Assembly: GCA_024654485.1 (NCBI GenBank) | Contig: JANLHO010000029.1 | Location: 1-18,902, forward strand | DNA length: 18,902 nt | Source: Patescibacteria group bacterium | GTDB lineage: Bacteria > Patescibacteriota > Minisyncoccia > Phycocordibacterales > UBA2100 | Direction: 5' to 3' | Shown here: positions 7,838 to 17,707 of the stretch, one piece after another | Position numbering within the stretch: the stretch's first letter is position 1 | Layout: every line of letters begins with the position of its first letter | The notes under the pieces: generated by a model | The model's input: only the letters and a program-made list of their open reading frames with translations | What the model was told of the DNA's origin: nothing | Database searches by the model: none | Translations under genes and position numbers: made by a program

Positions 7838-9790
7838 ATGTCGCGACTCAACGTATACGCGGTCTTCTACCTGAATCTGATGTTCTCCTCTCTCTCGGTG
7901 GAGGACAGGCCGACCGTCATCAAGAAGTGCTACTGGCCGCTCTTGGAGCTTATCGCAGACGGATACCCGCTTGCACTTCAGCCTTCCGGCGTAACGCTGG
8001 AGGCGATACAGGAGCTTGACCCCGCATGGATAGAGCGCCTGAAAACTTTGCTCGCGGAGAAAAAGTGCGAACTAGTAGGTGACGGCTACTCGCACATCAT
8101 AGCCCCGCTTGCTCCAGCAGATGTGAACCGCTACAACCAAAAGCTTGGCCGCGACATATACCGGAAAATGCTCAATGCGGAACCGGAAGTTGCGACCGTT
8201 ACAGAGATGGTGTACTCGTCCGGCATTGTAGAGCATTACGCGGATGCCGGCTATAAGGCGCTCATGATGGAGTGGAACAATCCGCGTCAGTATCATCCAG
8301 AATGGGATAAATCGTGGCGATATCATCGGCAACGCGTGAATACGGCAAGCGGCCGTGAGGTAGCACTTCTCTGGATGGATACGATAGCGTTCCAGAAATT
8401 CCAACGGTACACGCATGGCGAACTGGACATGGATGGCTATATGTCATATCTGCTTGACCAAAAGCAGAAGTCATTGCAGCAAGGGTCTCTCTGCATATAT
8501 GCGAGCGACGCCGAGGTTTTTGATTTCCGACCGGGTCGGTATAGCACCGAAGGCGCGGTGCATGGAGAGGGTGAGTGGAGCAGGATACGGGCGCTGCTTG
8601 ATGCTTTGTCACAACATTCCGAATTTAGCTTAGCGCTGCCGTCCGAGATTCTTGCGATGCCGCGGTCGGATCTTTCGGATAATCTGCTGCAGCTCCAAAG
8701 CCCCGAGCAGCCGATACCCGTCAAGAAGCAGGAGAAGTACAATCTGACGCGCTGGTCGGTTACCGGACGGGATTCCATCGGCATCAATACGCTTTGCTAT
8801 CGCATCTATGAGCTTCTTCGCCCTCACCCGGAGTCTCCTTTGTGGAAAGACCTCTGCTATGCATGGGGGAGCGATTTCCGCACCCACATCGGAGAGGAGA
8901 GATTTGCCGCATGCTGTGCCTTGCTTGATGATCTCGTGCGGAAAGCGGAAGCACTCGGCCCTCGTCGTGAGCCGAGAGTGCAGACGGGCGGCGCCATCAA
9001 GGTATCGCGCGAGGGAAATCTTCTGCATTGCGAGAGAGGGAAATTGAACGTCACGCTCAACATTCGGCGCGGACTCGCGATAGACTCCCTTGTCTTTTCT
9101 GACATCTCCTCTCGTCCGCTCGTGCGCACGCTCCCGCATGGATATTATGAGGACGTGACCCTCGCCGCCGATTTTTACTCGGGCAACACGACGGTAGACA
9201 TTCCTGCGACGCAGCGTGTAACTGATTTGGGACCGGCAGACGTAACGATAGATGAGAAAAATGGCCGTATCACGGGCGTCGTCAAAACACCGGCGGGGGA
9301 CATCATGAAGACCATCACGCTCCTGCCCGATACGAACTCTCTGCGAATAGAGTACGATTTTGATCTTGCTCTGAAATATCCGCTCTCATTCCGCACCGGT
9401 ATCGTCGCTATGAATCCGGAAGCATTTGAGCGCGACTCGCTTTTTTACCGCTGTCACAACGGCGGTCGGGAAGCCGAGAAGTTCTTACTCAAAGATGTTG
9501 TGAACATATCTCCAGACCCGCTGTCGCTCCTTGTTTCGGCGCGAACGGCGCTGGGGAATACGACCGGTGTCTTTGATATGGGCGACGCCTCAAAGTATAT
9601 CCGCATACGCACCGAGCCGTCCGAGCTCGCTACCGTACCTATCCTCACTTACAGGCGGGCGGGGGAGACGTTCTTCTACCGCGTAGCGCAGACGCTTGCG
9701 GAGGTAGACGATACCGGCAAGGTGCGTCGTGACACACCCGTCCCGCATTTCAAGTTCGGTATGGAAATTTCCGCAGTTCGCGAGCGGTGA
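7838..9790 (+). CDS. Glycoside hydrolase family 57-type protein
   Basis: 650 residues from ATG 7838, chosen because it lies just past the upstream stop. AGGAG (7831-7835) is only 2 bases from the ATG, too close for a good SD, and TATAAG (7823-7828) is another close -10-like box. The first 300 or so residues match the GH57 (beta/alpha)7 barrel: SHIIAPLAP corresponds to the tyHpilPL motif, TEMVYSSGIV holds the predicted nucleophile E123, and IYASDAEVF the predicted acid/base D224. The usual N-terminal HxHQP is replaced by FYLNLMFSS, so one substrate-binding histidine set is missing. The rest, to 650, is a beta-rich C-terminal domain of the kind that follows GH57/GH38 barrels. GH57 enzymes act on alpha-glucans (amylase, glucanotransferase, branching). 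There is no signal peptide, so a cytoplasmic role in glycan or storage polymer turnover is likely. Confidence 0.75.
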   Translation: MSRLNVYAVFYLNLMFSSLSVEDRPTVIKKCYWPLLELIADGYPLALQPSGVTLEAIQELDPAWIERLKTLLAEKKCELVGDGYSHIIAPLAPADVNRYNQKLGRDIYRKMLNAEPEVATVTEMVYSSGIVEHYADAGYKALMMEWNNPRQYHPEWDKSWRYHRQRVNTASGREVALLWMDTIAFQKFQRYTHGELDMDGYMSYLLDQKQKSLQQGSLCIYASDAEVFDFRPGRYSTEGAVHGEGEWSRIRALLDALSQHSEFSLALPSEILAMPRSDLSDNLLQLQSPEQPIPVKKQEKYNLTRWSVTGRDSIGINTLCYRIYELLRPHPESPLWKDLCYAWGSDFRTHIGEERFAACCALLDDLVRKAEALGPRREPRVQTGGAIKVSREGNLLHCERGKLNVTLNIRRGLAIDSLVFSDISSRPLVRTLPHGYYEDVTLAADFYSGNTTVDIPATQRVTDLGPADVTIDEKNGRITGVVKTPAGDIMKTITLLPDTNSLRIEYDFDLALKYPLSFRTGIVAMNPEAFERDSLFYRCHNGGREAEKFLLKDVVNISPDPLSLLVSARTALGNTTGVFDMGDASKYIRIRTEPSELATVPILTYRRAGETFFYRVAQTLAEVDDTGKVRRDTPVPHFKFGMEISAVRER

Positions 9791-10028
9791 ATAATGTAGA
9801 GACCTCCCTAAAATTCAGACCTTGGGCGTCAGTTTTCAGCGGTGGTCGGTTTGTGGGCACTGTCGGTGCAGTCACATTCCAGTAATGGCTCTCCGTGCTT
9901 TGGACACGTTTCCGCTTGGCAAGTGCCGGGTGTGTCGGAAACGCCGTCGCATCCGCCCGTGCAAATATAATGCTTCATACATGGGTATTGTCGCGCAAAT
10001 GGGCGATTATTGCTAGTATTCGTCGCAT
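9791..10028 (+). other. 238-base intergenic region between two gene groups
   Basis: This is the first sizeable gap in the window. It holds an 8-bp inverted repeat, CGTTTCCG (9907-9914) with CGGAAACG (9936-9943), which has no T-run and so is only a weak terminator candidate. It also has TATAAT at 9966-9971 and TGCTAGTAT at 10011-10019. A TTG-initiated frame (9822-10016) encodes a cysteine-rich peptide with CGHC and CRVC, but there is no ATG or SD to support it as a gene. Confidence 0.5.
10011..10019 (+). promoter_or_regulatory. Candidate extended -10 promoter TGCTAGTAT before the ABC exporter
   Basis: TGC plus TAGTAT (10014-10019) ends 9 bases before ATG 10029, the same geometry as at 6612-6617. 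A perfect TATAAT at 9966-9971 is an alternative that would give a longer leader. No good -35 is visible for either; TTGTCG at 9988-9993 is 20 bases upstream, which is too far. Confidence 0.45.
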
Positions 10029-11819
<1,791 letters not shown>

Positions 11820-11918
11820 ACCCCGTTAGAAGCCAACTTTTGTCAGAAGGTGCGTCAAGGAAAAAGGAATCGCGGACAGATCATATCTCTCTATGGTAGA
11901 CAAAGCTTCTAACGGGGT
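11820..11918. mobile_element. 99-bp miniature inverted-repeat element (MITE-like), inserted at a start codon
   Basis: The left end ACCCCGTTAGAAGC (11820-11833) is an exact reverse complement of the right end GCTTCTAACGGGGT (11905-11918). A second inner pair, TTTGTC (839-844 of the 11,000s) and GACAAA (11899-11904), extends the stem to 20 pairs with a 5-base bulge. GA flanks both ends (11818-11819 and 11919-11920), consistent with a 2-bp target duplication. No transposase is encoded; any mobility would be in trans. Deleting the element with one GA gives ATG AAA AAG CGC GTA in frame with the dehydratase, and recreates an ATGA overlap with the ABC gene stop like four others in the window. The inverted repeat is seen directly; its being a mobile element is inference, strongly helped by this reconstruction. 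Confidence 0.72.
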
Positions 11919-13218
11919 GAAAAAGCGCGTACTTATCGTCGGCGCAGGCACCGCCGGGCGCAAGGTCGTTTCGGAGATGCGCAAGGAATCCCGCCCCGAC
12001 ATCATCTTGGTAGGATTCGTGGATGATGACCCGAAGAAGCGGAAGCTAACCATAAGAGGCGCGAAGGTCCTCGGAGCGGTGCGCGACCTGCCGCGGCTCG
12101 TAAAAAAGAAGCGCGTTGATCAGGTGCTAATCTCCATGCCATCGGTGGATCGCGGGCTTGTGCAGCGCATCGCTAAAATAGTGCCGCAGGGCGTATCCGT
12201 AAAGATACTTCCGAGCATCGCCTCGGTCATCTTGGGACATGTGGATCTCTCCTATGTGCGCGACATAGACCCTTCCGACCTCATTGGCCGACCTCTCGTC
12301 AAATCCGACCAGAAATACATCTCGGATAAGGCGAAGGGTAAAACTTTTCTCGTGACGGGCGGCGCCGGCTCCATCGGGAGCGAGCTCGTGCGGCAGCTGT
12401 ATGACTCAAAGGCGAAGCGCATCGTGGTCGTGGACAGCTGGGAGGAAGGCATTTTCAATATCACGGAGGAAATGGGTGAGAAGCGCGCGGGTAGGCCGGA
12501 GTTGCGCGCCTACATCGCGGACATCCGCGACAAGAGGCGAGTGGAAGATATCGTGAAGCGCTGGAAGCCCGACGTCATACTTCACGCAGCCGCCTATAAG
12601 CACGTTCCCCTCATGGAAGAGAACCCGGAAGAGGCGCGGAAGACCAACGTGCTCGGCACACGCAATATGCTGTATATCGCAGCGCGCTGCGGAGTAAAAG
12701 ATTTCATCCTCATCTCCACCGACAAGGCCGTCAACCCCAAAAGCGTCATGGGGAGGACGAAACGCGATGCGGAGCTTCTGGTGAAGCGCTTCGCAAAAAA
12801 GTATCCGAGAAGAAGATCTTGCTCGGTGCGCTTCGGCAATGTCGTCAATTCTTCCGGAAGCATCGTACCTAAATTCGTGAGACAAATACGAAGCCGCTCT
12901 CCCGTCACTATCACAGACACCAGAATGACTCGGTATTTCATGTCCATTCCGGAAGCCGTATCGCTTGTGCTTCTGTCGTGGATACTCGCGAAGAACGGTC
13001 AGATACTAGTACTTGATATGGGGGAGCCGGTGAAGATAATTGATCTCGCGGTCAATCTGATACGGATGCACGGCCTGGAGCCCCATACGGACATTCCCAT
13101 ACGCGAGATAGGCGCGAGAAAGGGCGAGAAGATACGCGAAGAGCTCGCATACGACAAGCGCTTGCTTCGCCCGAGTGAGGACCCGCGCATATTCATCGCG
13201 GAAGATATCGCGTCATGA
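11893..13218 (+). CDS. NDP-sugar 4,6-dehydratase/epimerase, soluble CapD/PglF/WbpM-type
   Basis: 441 residues. An N-terminal Rossmann domain (KRVLIVGAGTAG, to about 130) is followed by the extended SDR catalytic domain: TGGAGSIGSE at 155-164, HAAAYKHVPLMEENP, and ISTDKAVNPKSVMGRTKR. There the usual YxxxK is M286-x3-K290, the hallmark of the PglF/WbpM/FlaA1 subgroup that 4,6-dehydrates UDP-GlcNAc. Full-length PglF/WbpM proteins carry about four membrane helices before the Rossmann domain; none is encoded here. The ATG and first nine residues (MVDKASNGV) lie inside the 99-bp inverted-repeat element. The pre-insertion start was probably the ATGA at 11816, giving MKKRVLIV. GTG 11917 is another possible start. 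The product would feed amino/deoxy sugars to the glycan. The stop overlaps the next gene by ATGA. Confidence 0.88.
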   Translation: MVDKASNGVKKRVLIVGAGTAGRKVVSEMRKESRPDIILVGFVDDDPKKRKLTIRGAKVLGAVRDLPRLVKKKRVDQVLISMPSVDRGLVQRIAKIVPQGVSVKILPSIASVILGHVDLSYVRDIDPSDLIGRPLVKSDQKYISDKAKGKTFLVTGGAGSIGSELVRQLYDSKAKRIVVVDSWEEGIFNITEEMGEKRAGRPELRAYIADIRDKRRVEDIVKRWKPDVILHAAAYKHVPLMEENPEEARKTNVLGTRNMLYIAARCGVKDFILISTDKAVNPKSVMGRTKRDAELLVKRFAKKYPRRRSCSVRFGNVVNSSGSIVPKFVRQIRSRSPVTITDTRMTRYFMSIPEAVSLVLLSWILAKNGQILVLDMGEPVKIIDLAVNLIRMHGLEPHTDIPIREIGARKGEKIREELAYDKRLLRPSEDPRIFIAEDIAS

Positions 13219-14345
13219 AAAGGACCGTGGGAAAGCGCATCGTTATTCTTTCGTATGATTTTCACGGTGCGGTCATCCACGACCGCGCGGAGATGGAGTG
13301 GAAGCTCGCTCGCGACGGACACTCCCGCGATGACTCTTTCCTCATAATCTCGTGGAGCAAGCGGCGGGAAACGATACGGCTCTCCGAGCGCATTACTGTG
13401 GAATCATTCCGCGCGTTCGCGGGGTCATTCCGGCCTCTCTACGACTTTCTGTTCATTTTCGTCGCACCGTACGTGGTCCGGCAACACGGCTGGAAGCCGG
13501 ATACCATCGCCATCGCGGAGCTGCCGCTCGCCTTGGCCGCCGCCGCCGTGCGAGCATTTTCCGGCGGCTCCGTCGTCGTGCGGCTTATCGGATTGCCGCG
13601 CGAGCTCGCGCGCATGCGAAGTTTCCTGCACTTCTCGTATGCGGTGCTTGCGGAAACGCTCTTGAAGCGCATACCGGACCACTACATGGTCATCAACGAA
13701 GCCACGAGAAATTACGTGGAGCGCCTACACATCCCCGGAGAGCGCATCTCCGTAATGCCGGCGGATTCCATCGGAATAGACGGCGACATGATAAGCTCGG
13801 TCCCGCGCGGCGAAGCGCGAAAAGAGCTCGGCATTTCCGGCAAGACACCGCTCGTTTTGTCGGTCGGTCGGCTTGAACCGGAGAAAGCTTTTGACGAGCT
13901 CATCAGACTTTTTCTTGACAGCGGCACTGAAGCGAGGCTCGTCATACTCGGTGAGGGCGTTTTGCGGGCGCGCTTGGAAGAGCTTATCCGTACGAAAGGC
14001 GGCGAGGGAAAGGTGACGCTGGCGGGGCGCAAAGGACGCCGCGACGTATGGAAATACTACAAAGATGCCGATGCATTTGCGCTGGTATCAAAGACCGAAG
14101 GCATCGGACTCGTTTTCTGGGAGGCGATAGTCGCGGGGGTCCCCGTCATTGGCCGCCCCGTGGGCGGTGTGAAGGAGACGATAGGAGAGGACGGCCTTCG
14201 CGGATTTCTGTGGAAAGAGGGCGACGGCGCGGCTGTCTTCGGTGAGCGGCTCGCGCGCTGTATCGCTAAGGACGCCGAAGTGCGCGCTATGATGGAGCGC
14301 GCGAGCGCCTTCGTGCGGGAGCGGCTCGCCGAGGTTAAAAAATAA
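13215..14345 (+). CDS. GT4-family glycosyltransferase (GT-B fold)
   Basis: 376 residues. The C-terminal Rossmann half has VLSVGRLEPEKAFDELI, LVILGEGVLRARLEEL, VTLAGRKGRRDVWKYYKDADAFALVS and the donor-binding EX7E motif E295-GIGLVFW-E303, then GVPVIGRPVGGVKE. These are standard for retaining GT4 enzymes. The N-terminal half is the variable acceptor domain and includes a hydrophobic stretch (LPLALAAAAVRAFSGGSVVV), so it may associate with the membrane face where lipid-linked acceptors are. Its ATG overlaps the dehydratase stop (ATGA), implying coupled synthesis. Donor and acceptor are unknown. Confidence 0.88.
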   Translation: MKRTVGKRIVILSYDFHGAVIHDRAEMEWKLARDGHSRDDSFLIISWSKRRETIRLSERITVESFRAFAGSFRPLYDFLFIFVAPYVVRQHGWKPDTIAIAELPLALAAAAVRAFSGGSVVVRLIGLPRELARMRSFLHFSYAVLAETLLKRIPDHYMVINEATRNYVERLHIPGERISVMPADSIGIDGDMISSVPRGEARKELGISGKTPLVLSVGRLEPEKAFDELIRLFLDSGTEARLVILGEGVLRARLEELIRTKGGEGKVTLAGRKGRRDVWKYYKDADAFALVSKTEGIGLVFWEAIVAGVPVIGRPVGGVKETIGEDGLRGFLWKEGDGAAVFGERLARCIAKDAEVRAMMERASAFVRERLAEVKK

Positions 14346-14346
14346 C

Positions 14347-15099
14347 ATGTGCATCATAACGACAAGCTGGGACGACGGAGACGCGCTTGATATGCGCGTC
14401 GCACAGACGCTTGATGGCTTCGGGGTGAAAGGGACATTCTACATTCCGCGCTGCTATGGTGCGCGCCGCATCTCGGAGGACGATATCCGCTCGCTCGCCA
14501 AGCGCCACGAGATTGGCTCGCACACACTGACGCATCCCGACATGACCACCATTTCGCGCGAGCAAAAGCACGCCGAGGCGGCAGGCTCTAAAGAATGGTT
14601 GGAAGGGGTTACGGGTAAGTCGGTGGAAATGTTCTGCTACCCCGGCGGGCAGTACGACGAGGAGACGATAGAAGTGGTCCGGGAGGCGGGGTACAAAGGT
14701 GCGCGTACCGCGAAAGCTCCTGTCGCCGGCTCGCCTTTTGACCCGTATCGCTTCGGCGTATCGCTCACTTTTTTCCCGCGCCCGTTCACGCGCTTTGATT
14801 ATGCGCTCGCCGGATATCGTCGCTTGCTCGCGCCTATCGCGCCAGCTCTTCCGGTATTCATCTCCGGAGAGTCGTGGCAGAAATACCCGTCTTTCGGACA
14901 GCACATCATTGATATCTTTGAAGAGGCGCACCGCGATGGGGGCATCTTTCATCTGTATGGGCACTCATGGGCGAACACAAGATACGGTATGTGGCCGCTT
15001 CTTGAGCGTGTGCTCAAACACATCGGCGGACGGGAAGATTGCGAATACATGACCAACGGCGAGGTGGTAGAGCGGCTTTCAAAGCGAGAATCCGTATGA
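14347..15099 (+). CDS. Polysaccharide deacetylase family protein (NodB/CE4-like)
   Basis: 250 residues. The metal-binding triad is present: D10 in SWDDGD (usually TFDDG), and H59 and H63 in SHTLTHP. MFCYPGGQYDE corresponds to motif 3 (RxPxG-like in variant form). The family removes N-acetyl groups from glycans or related amides with a divalent metal. There is no signal peptide or membrane helix, so it would act inside the cell, perhaps on a lipid-linked intermediate or nucleotide-linked sugar before export. It starts one base after the GT4 stop, with no SD. Its stop overlaps the next ATG. The second half (about 130-250) is less typical and could bind substrate. Confidence 0.85.
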   Translation: MCIITTSWDDGDALDMRVAQTLDGFGVKGTFYIPRCYGARRISEDDIRSLAKRHEIGSHTLTHPDMTTISREQKHAEAAGSKEWLEGVTGKSVEMFCYPGGQYDEETIEVVREAGYKGARTAKAPVAGSPFDPYRFGVSLTFFPRPFTRFDYALAGYRRLLAPIAPALPVFISGESWQKYPSFGQHIIDIFEEAHRDGGIFHLYGHSWANTRYGMWPLLERVLKHIGGREDCEYMTNGEVVERLSKRESV

Positions 15100-15863
15100 C
15101 GCTCTTCCGCAAAATACGATTCATGGCAGTCGTGCTCTCCTGCACAGGTGGCTTTGTGCCGAAGGTGCGCATGCTCTCCAATGCTCTCATCAAACACCAG
15201 CGTCCGTACCGCATACGCGTGCGCGTTGCGGGGAAGTCGCGACCGATGCATCTCTCGGGCAACTCGGCCGACCTCTGGACGCTCTACGAGGTTTTTGCCC
15301 GCAGCACGTATGAGACGGGTGCCGAAGACCCGAAAAGAATAGTTGATCTCGGCGCAAACGTCGGCATCTCCGTCATGTGGTTCCGTCTTCGCTACCCCGA
15401 TGCGCGCATAGTCGCCTACGAGCCGAATCCCGCTTCTTTTGCGATGCTCCGCAAGAATTTCGCGGCCGACCCGCAGGTGGAGCTGCGCGAGGAAGCTGTT
15501 GCCGGAGTGCGCGGCACGCTGACCTTCCACATGGACACCGAGAGCAGCCCCTCATCCTCGCTTGTGCACAAGACGGAGCGGACAAAAGACGTGCAAGTGC
15601 GCGCAGTAACGCTGGATGACGCGCTTGCGGGCGGGGCGGACCTTCTGAAGATAGATATAGAGGGAGCGGAATTTGACGCGCTCGCGTCTTCGGAAAAAGT
15701 GCGCGAGATACCAATCGTGACAGGCGAAGTGCATCCGGGAATGGCGGGGAAGCGGGAAGAGGACGTAGAACGTTTGCTGGCCGACCTTTCCAAGACCCAT
15801 GTCGTTGCGCGCGGGAAGGGGAGCGATGCGCGGACATTCACCGCCGCACGACGAGCACAGTAG
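15096..15863 (+). CDS. FkbM-family SAM-dependent methyltransferase
   Basis: 255 residues from ATG 15096, chosen for the ATGA overlap with the deacetylase; the ATG at 15039 would add 19 residues read out of frame through the deacetylase 3' end. The SAM-binding motif is VDLGANVGIS (83-92), followed by VAYEPNPASFAMLRKN, VTLDDAL and LLKIDIEGAEFDAL, a set characteristic of FkbM. These enzymes commonly O-methylate sugars of polysaccharides and glycans. An approximately 80-residue N-terminal extension precedes the domain. The position between deacetylase and membrane glycosyltransferase suggests glycan capping or decoration. Confidence 0.87.
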   Translation: MTLFRKIRFMAVVLSCTGGFVPKVRMLSNALIKHQRPYRIRVRVAGKSRPMHLSGNSADLWTLYEVFARSTYETGAEDPKRIVDLGANVGISVMWFRLRYPDARIVAYEPNPASFAMLRKNFAADPQVELREEAVAGVRGTLTFHMDTESSPSSSLVHKTERTKDVQVRAVTLDDALAGGADLLKIDIEGAEFDALASSEKVREIPIVTGEVHPGMAGKREEDVERLLADLSKTHVVARGKGSDARTFTAARRAQ

Positions 15864-15864
15864 T

Positions 15865-17247
15865 ATGCGGACGAGATTTTCCAACATTCAGATAGCATGC
15901 GCGCTCGCGGTGTTAGTCGTCGTTTTGTACACCGTGCTCCTCGCATTTGCCGTCTCGCTGGCGACGTCGCACGGTACGACGACCACGGAGTTGCTCTCGC
16001 CGGGAGGCGATGCACAGGAGTACGTTGACTTGGCGCACACGATGCTTTCATCGCACCGCTACGCACATTTGCCGGACGCGCCGCCGGAATTTTTCAGGAG
16101 CCCCGGATACCCCGCATTTGCCGCGATGGTCCTCGCCGTCTCGGATTCCGTCGTCGCGCTCTCTTTTGCGCAGATACTACTCATCGCGCTCTCCGTGGCA
16201 CTCATTTTCCTAATAGGCACGGAGCTTTTCAGCCGCGGTGTCGGCATGATAGCCGCGCTCCTTTTCGCTGCAAGCCCTTCCGTCTTGGCGGATTCCATGA
16301 AAACGCTCTCCGAGCCGCTTTTCGTCGCACTTCTGCTTCTCATTGTCTGGCTCTTGGTGCGGCGCGACGTATCCCTCGCATCCGTTGCGCTCGCCGCTCT
16401 CGCCACGGGCGCACTCACCCTCACGCGCCCCTTGGGAATCTTCCTCGCTCCCTTGTTCGTGCTCTGGCTCGTGTATCACTTCCGCGCGCGCCTTCGTCGC
16501 GCGCTCGTCTTGGCGCTGCTCTTCCTTGCGGTCTTCACTGCCGTCGTAGCGCCATGGATTATTCGCAACGGCGCTCTTTCGGGGCACTACGCGCTTTCCT
16601 CCGTCTCCACCTACAACATGCTCTTCTACAACATCGTGGAATTTGAGGTGCAGCGCGGAGCTTCCAAGCCGGAATTCGTAAGCTCGCTCAAAGAGCGGCT
16701 CGGCGAGGGCGACTCTCTTAAGCTCCGCTCTTTTGAATACGCGGAGCGCGAGAAGGCGCTTGTCGGGGAATATCTCGCGGGCAACGTACCGCAGTACGCA
16801 TTTTTCCATGTCGTAAAGACAATACCTTTCTTTCTAGGGAGCGGATTGGACACAATGGAGCGCGAACTTTTTGCATCCGGAATACGCGAAGGCAAGCCGC
16901 CGCCCGCCGTCAACATAAGCGGCCTGCTGCTATCGGGCGACATCGGGGGTGTCGTGCAAGCGGCCGAGGCGCATCCTTTCATTACCACGGAGCGATTCTA
17001 CTGGCTGCTTGTGATACTGCTCGGCGCATTTTATGGGGCATGGCACTTATTTAAAGAGCGCGAGAAACTTCCCGTGGCGCTCCTCTTCGCGGCCATCATA
17101 GGCGCGCTCGCCATTCTGACGGGACCGGTGTCGGAGCCGCGATACCGCATACCGGCGGAGCCTTTCATGCTCCTCCTTGCGGCGGCCGGCGCCATGCTCC
17201 TGTATGCTAGAGTAAAGCGGCTGGACATATGGAAGAAGCGGACATAG
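15865..17247 (+). CDS. Polytopic membrane glycosyltransferase, GT39/ArnT (PMT-like) type
   Basis: 460 residues from ATG 15865, one base after the FkbM stop; the longer frame from 15799 would overlap that gene by 65 bases. Many hydrophobic helices are evident, the first at about 8-32. The first periplasmic/extracellular loop carries SPGGDAQEYVDLAHTML and PPEFFRSPGYPAF, the acidic-plus-RxPGYP pattern typical of GT-C enzymes that use polyprenyl-phosphate sugars (GT39, ArnT). A soluble loop at about 255-380 is followed by four more helices. It would transfer a sugar on the outer face of the membrane. The 3' end overlaps the GtrA start by 19 bases, which fits joint function. Confidence 0.82.
   Translation: MRTRFSNIQIACALAVLVVVLYTVLLAFAVSLATSHGTTTTELLSPGGDAQEYVDLAHTMLSSHRYAHLPDAPPEFFRSPGYPAFAAMVLAVSDSVVALSFAQILLIALSVALIFLIGTELFSRGVGMIAALLFAASPSVLADSMKTLSEPLFVALLLLIVWLLVRRDVSLASVALAALATGALTLTRPLGIFLAPLFVLWLVYHFRARLRRALVLALLFLAVFTAVVAPWIIRNGALSGHYALSSVSTYNMLFYNIVEFEVQRGASKPEFVSSLKERLGEGDSLKLRSFEYAEREKALVGEYLAGNVPQYAFFHVVKTIPFFLGSGLDTMERELFASGIREGKPPPAVNISGLLLSGDIGGVVQAAEAHPFITTERFYWLLVILLGAFYGAWHLFKEREKLPVALLFAAIIGALAILTGPVSEPRYRIPAEPFMLLLAAAGAMLLYARVKRLDIWKKRT
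17205..17213 (+). promoter_or_regulatory. Weak candidate extended -10 box TGCTAGAGT
   Basis: TGC plus TAGAGT lies inside the 3' end of the GT39 gene, 15 bases before ATG 17229. It fits the TGCTAnnnT pattern seen at other starts, but it is within coding sequence and has no -35, so it could be chance. Confidence 0.2.
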
Positions 17248-17681
17248 TGACAAGCCCCGAAAGGGAAATGGCTCCGAGCATAGAGGCGCTCGGCTCCAGC
17301 ACCGCGCACGAATTTTTGCGCTATTTCGTGGCCTCCGCCGTGGCGCTCGTCGTGGATGCCGGCTCTCTCGCGCTCATGATTTCGGTTTTCGGCGTTCCGT
17401 ACCTCATCTCGGGCGCCATCGCTTTTTGTCTCGGCGTGGCGACGATTTACCTGCTAAGCATCCGCTGGGTCTTTGAGAAGCGCGCATTCAAGAGCGCGCA
17501 GGCGGAATTCGCGCTTTTTCTCATAATCGGCATCGTGGGACTCGGAATCAACGAGCTCATCCTCTGGGTACTCACGGGGCAATTCGGCTTCTTCTATCTA
17601 TTCTCAAAAGGCGCGAGCGTCTTTGTCGTCTTTTTGTGGAATTTCTTCGCACGCAAAACCCTGCTTTTCCGCCACGCATAG
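17229..17681 (+). CDS. GtrA-family membrane protein
   Basis: 150 residues with four membrane helices (about 32-50, 55-78, 93-112, 122-140) and the family markers FLRYFVASAVALVVDAGSL at the first helix, SIRWVFEKRAF after the second, and FLWNFFARKTLLF at the end. GtrA proteins help move polyprenyl-phosphate sugars across the membrane or assist in their use. That fits the preceding GT39-type enzyme, which would need such a donor. It overlaps that gene by 19 bases; ATG 17268 is a possible shorter start that would remove the overlap. It closes the third gene group. Confidence 0.85.
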   Translation: MEEADIVTSPEREMAPSIEALGSSTAHEFLRYFVASAVALVVDAGSLALMISVFGVPYLISGAIAFCLGVATIYLLSIRWVFEKRAFKSAQAEFALFLIIGIVGLGINELILWVLTGQFGFFYLFSKGASVFVVFLWNFFARKTLLFRHA

Positions 17682-17707
17682 TCATTATCCGTTTGCCTGA
17701 TGAAAAT

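Noticed and set aside
14335..14964. 209-codon open frame on the minus strand
   Set aside because: It is antisense to the NodB-type deacetylase and has no recognisable domain.
15039..15095. Longer start for the FkbM methyltransferase
   Set aside because: The extra residues are basic out-of-frame readings of the deacetylase 3' end; ATG 15096 gives the ATGA overlap typical of this locus.
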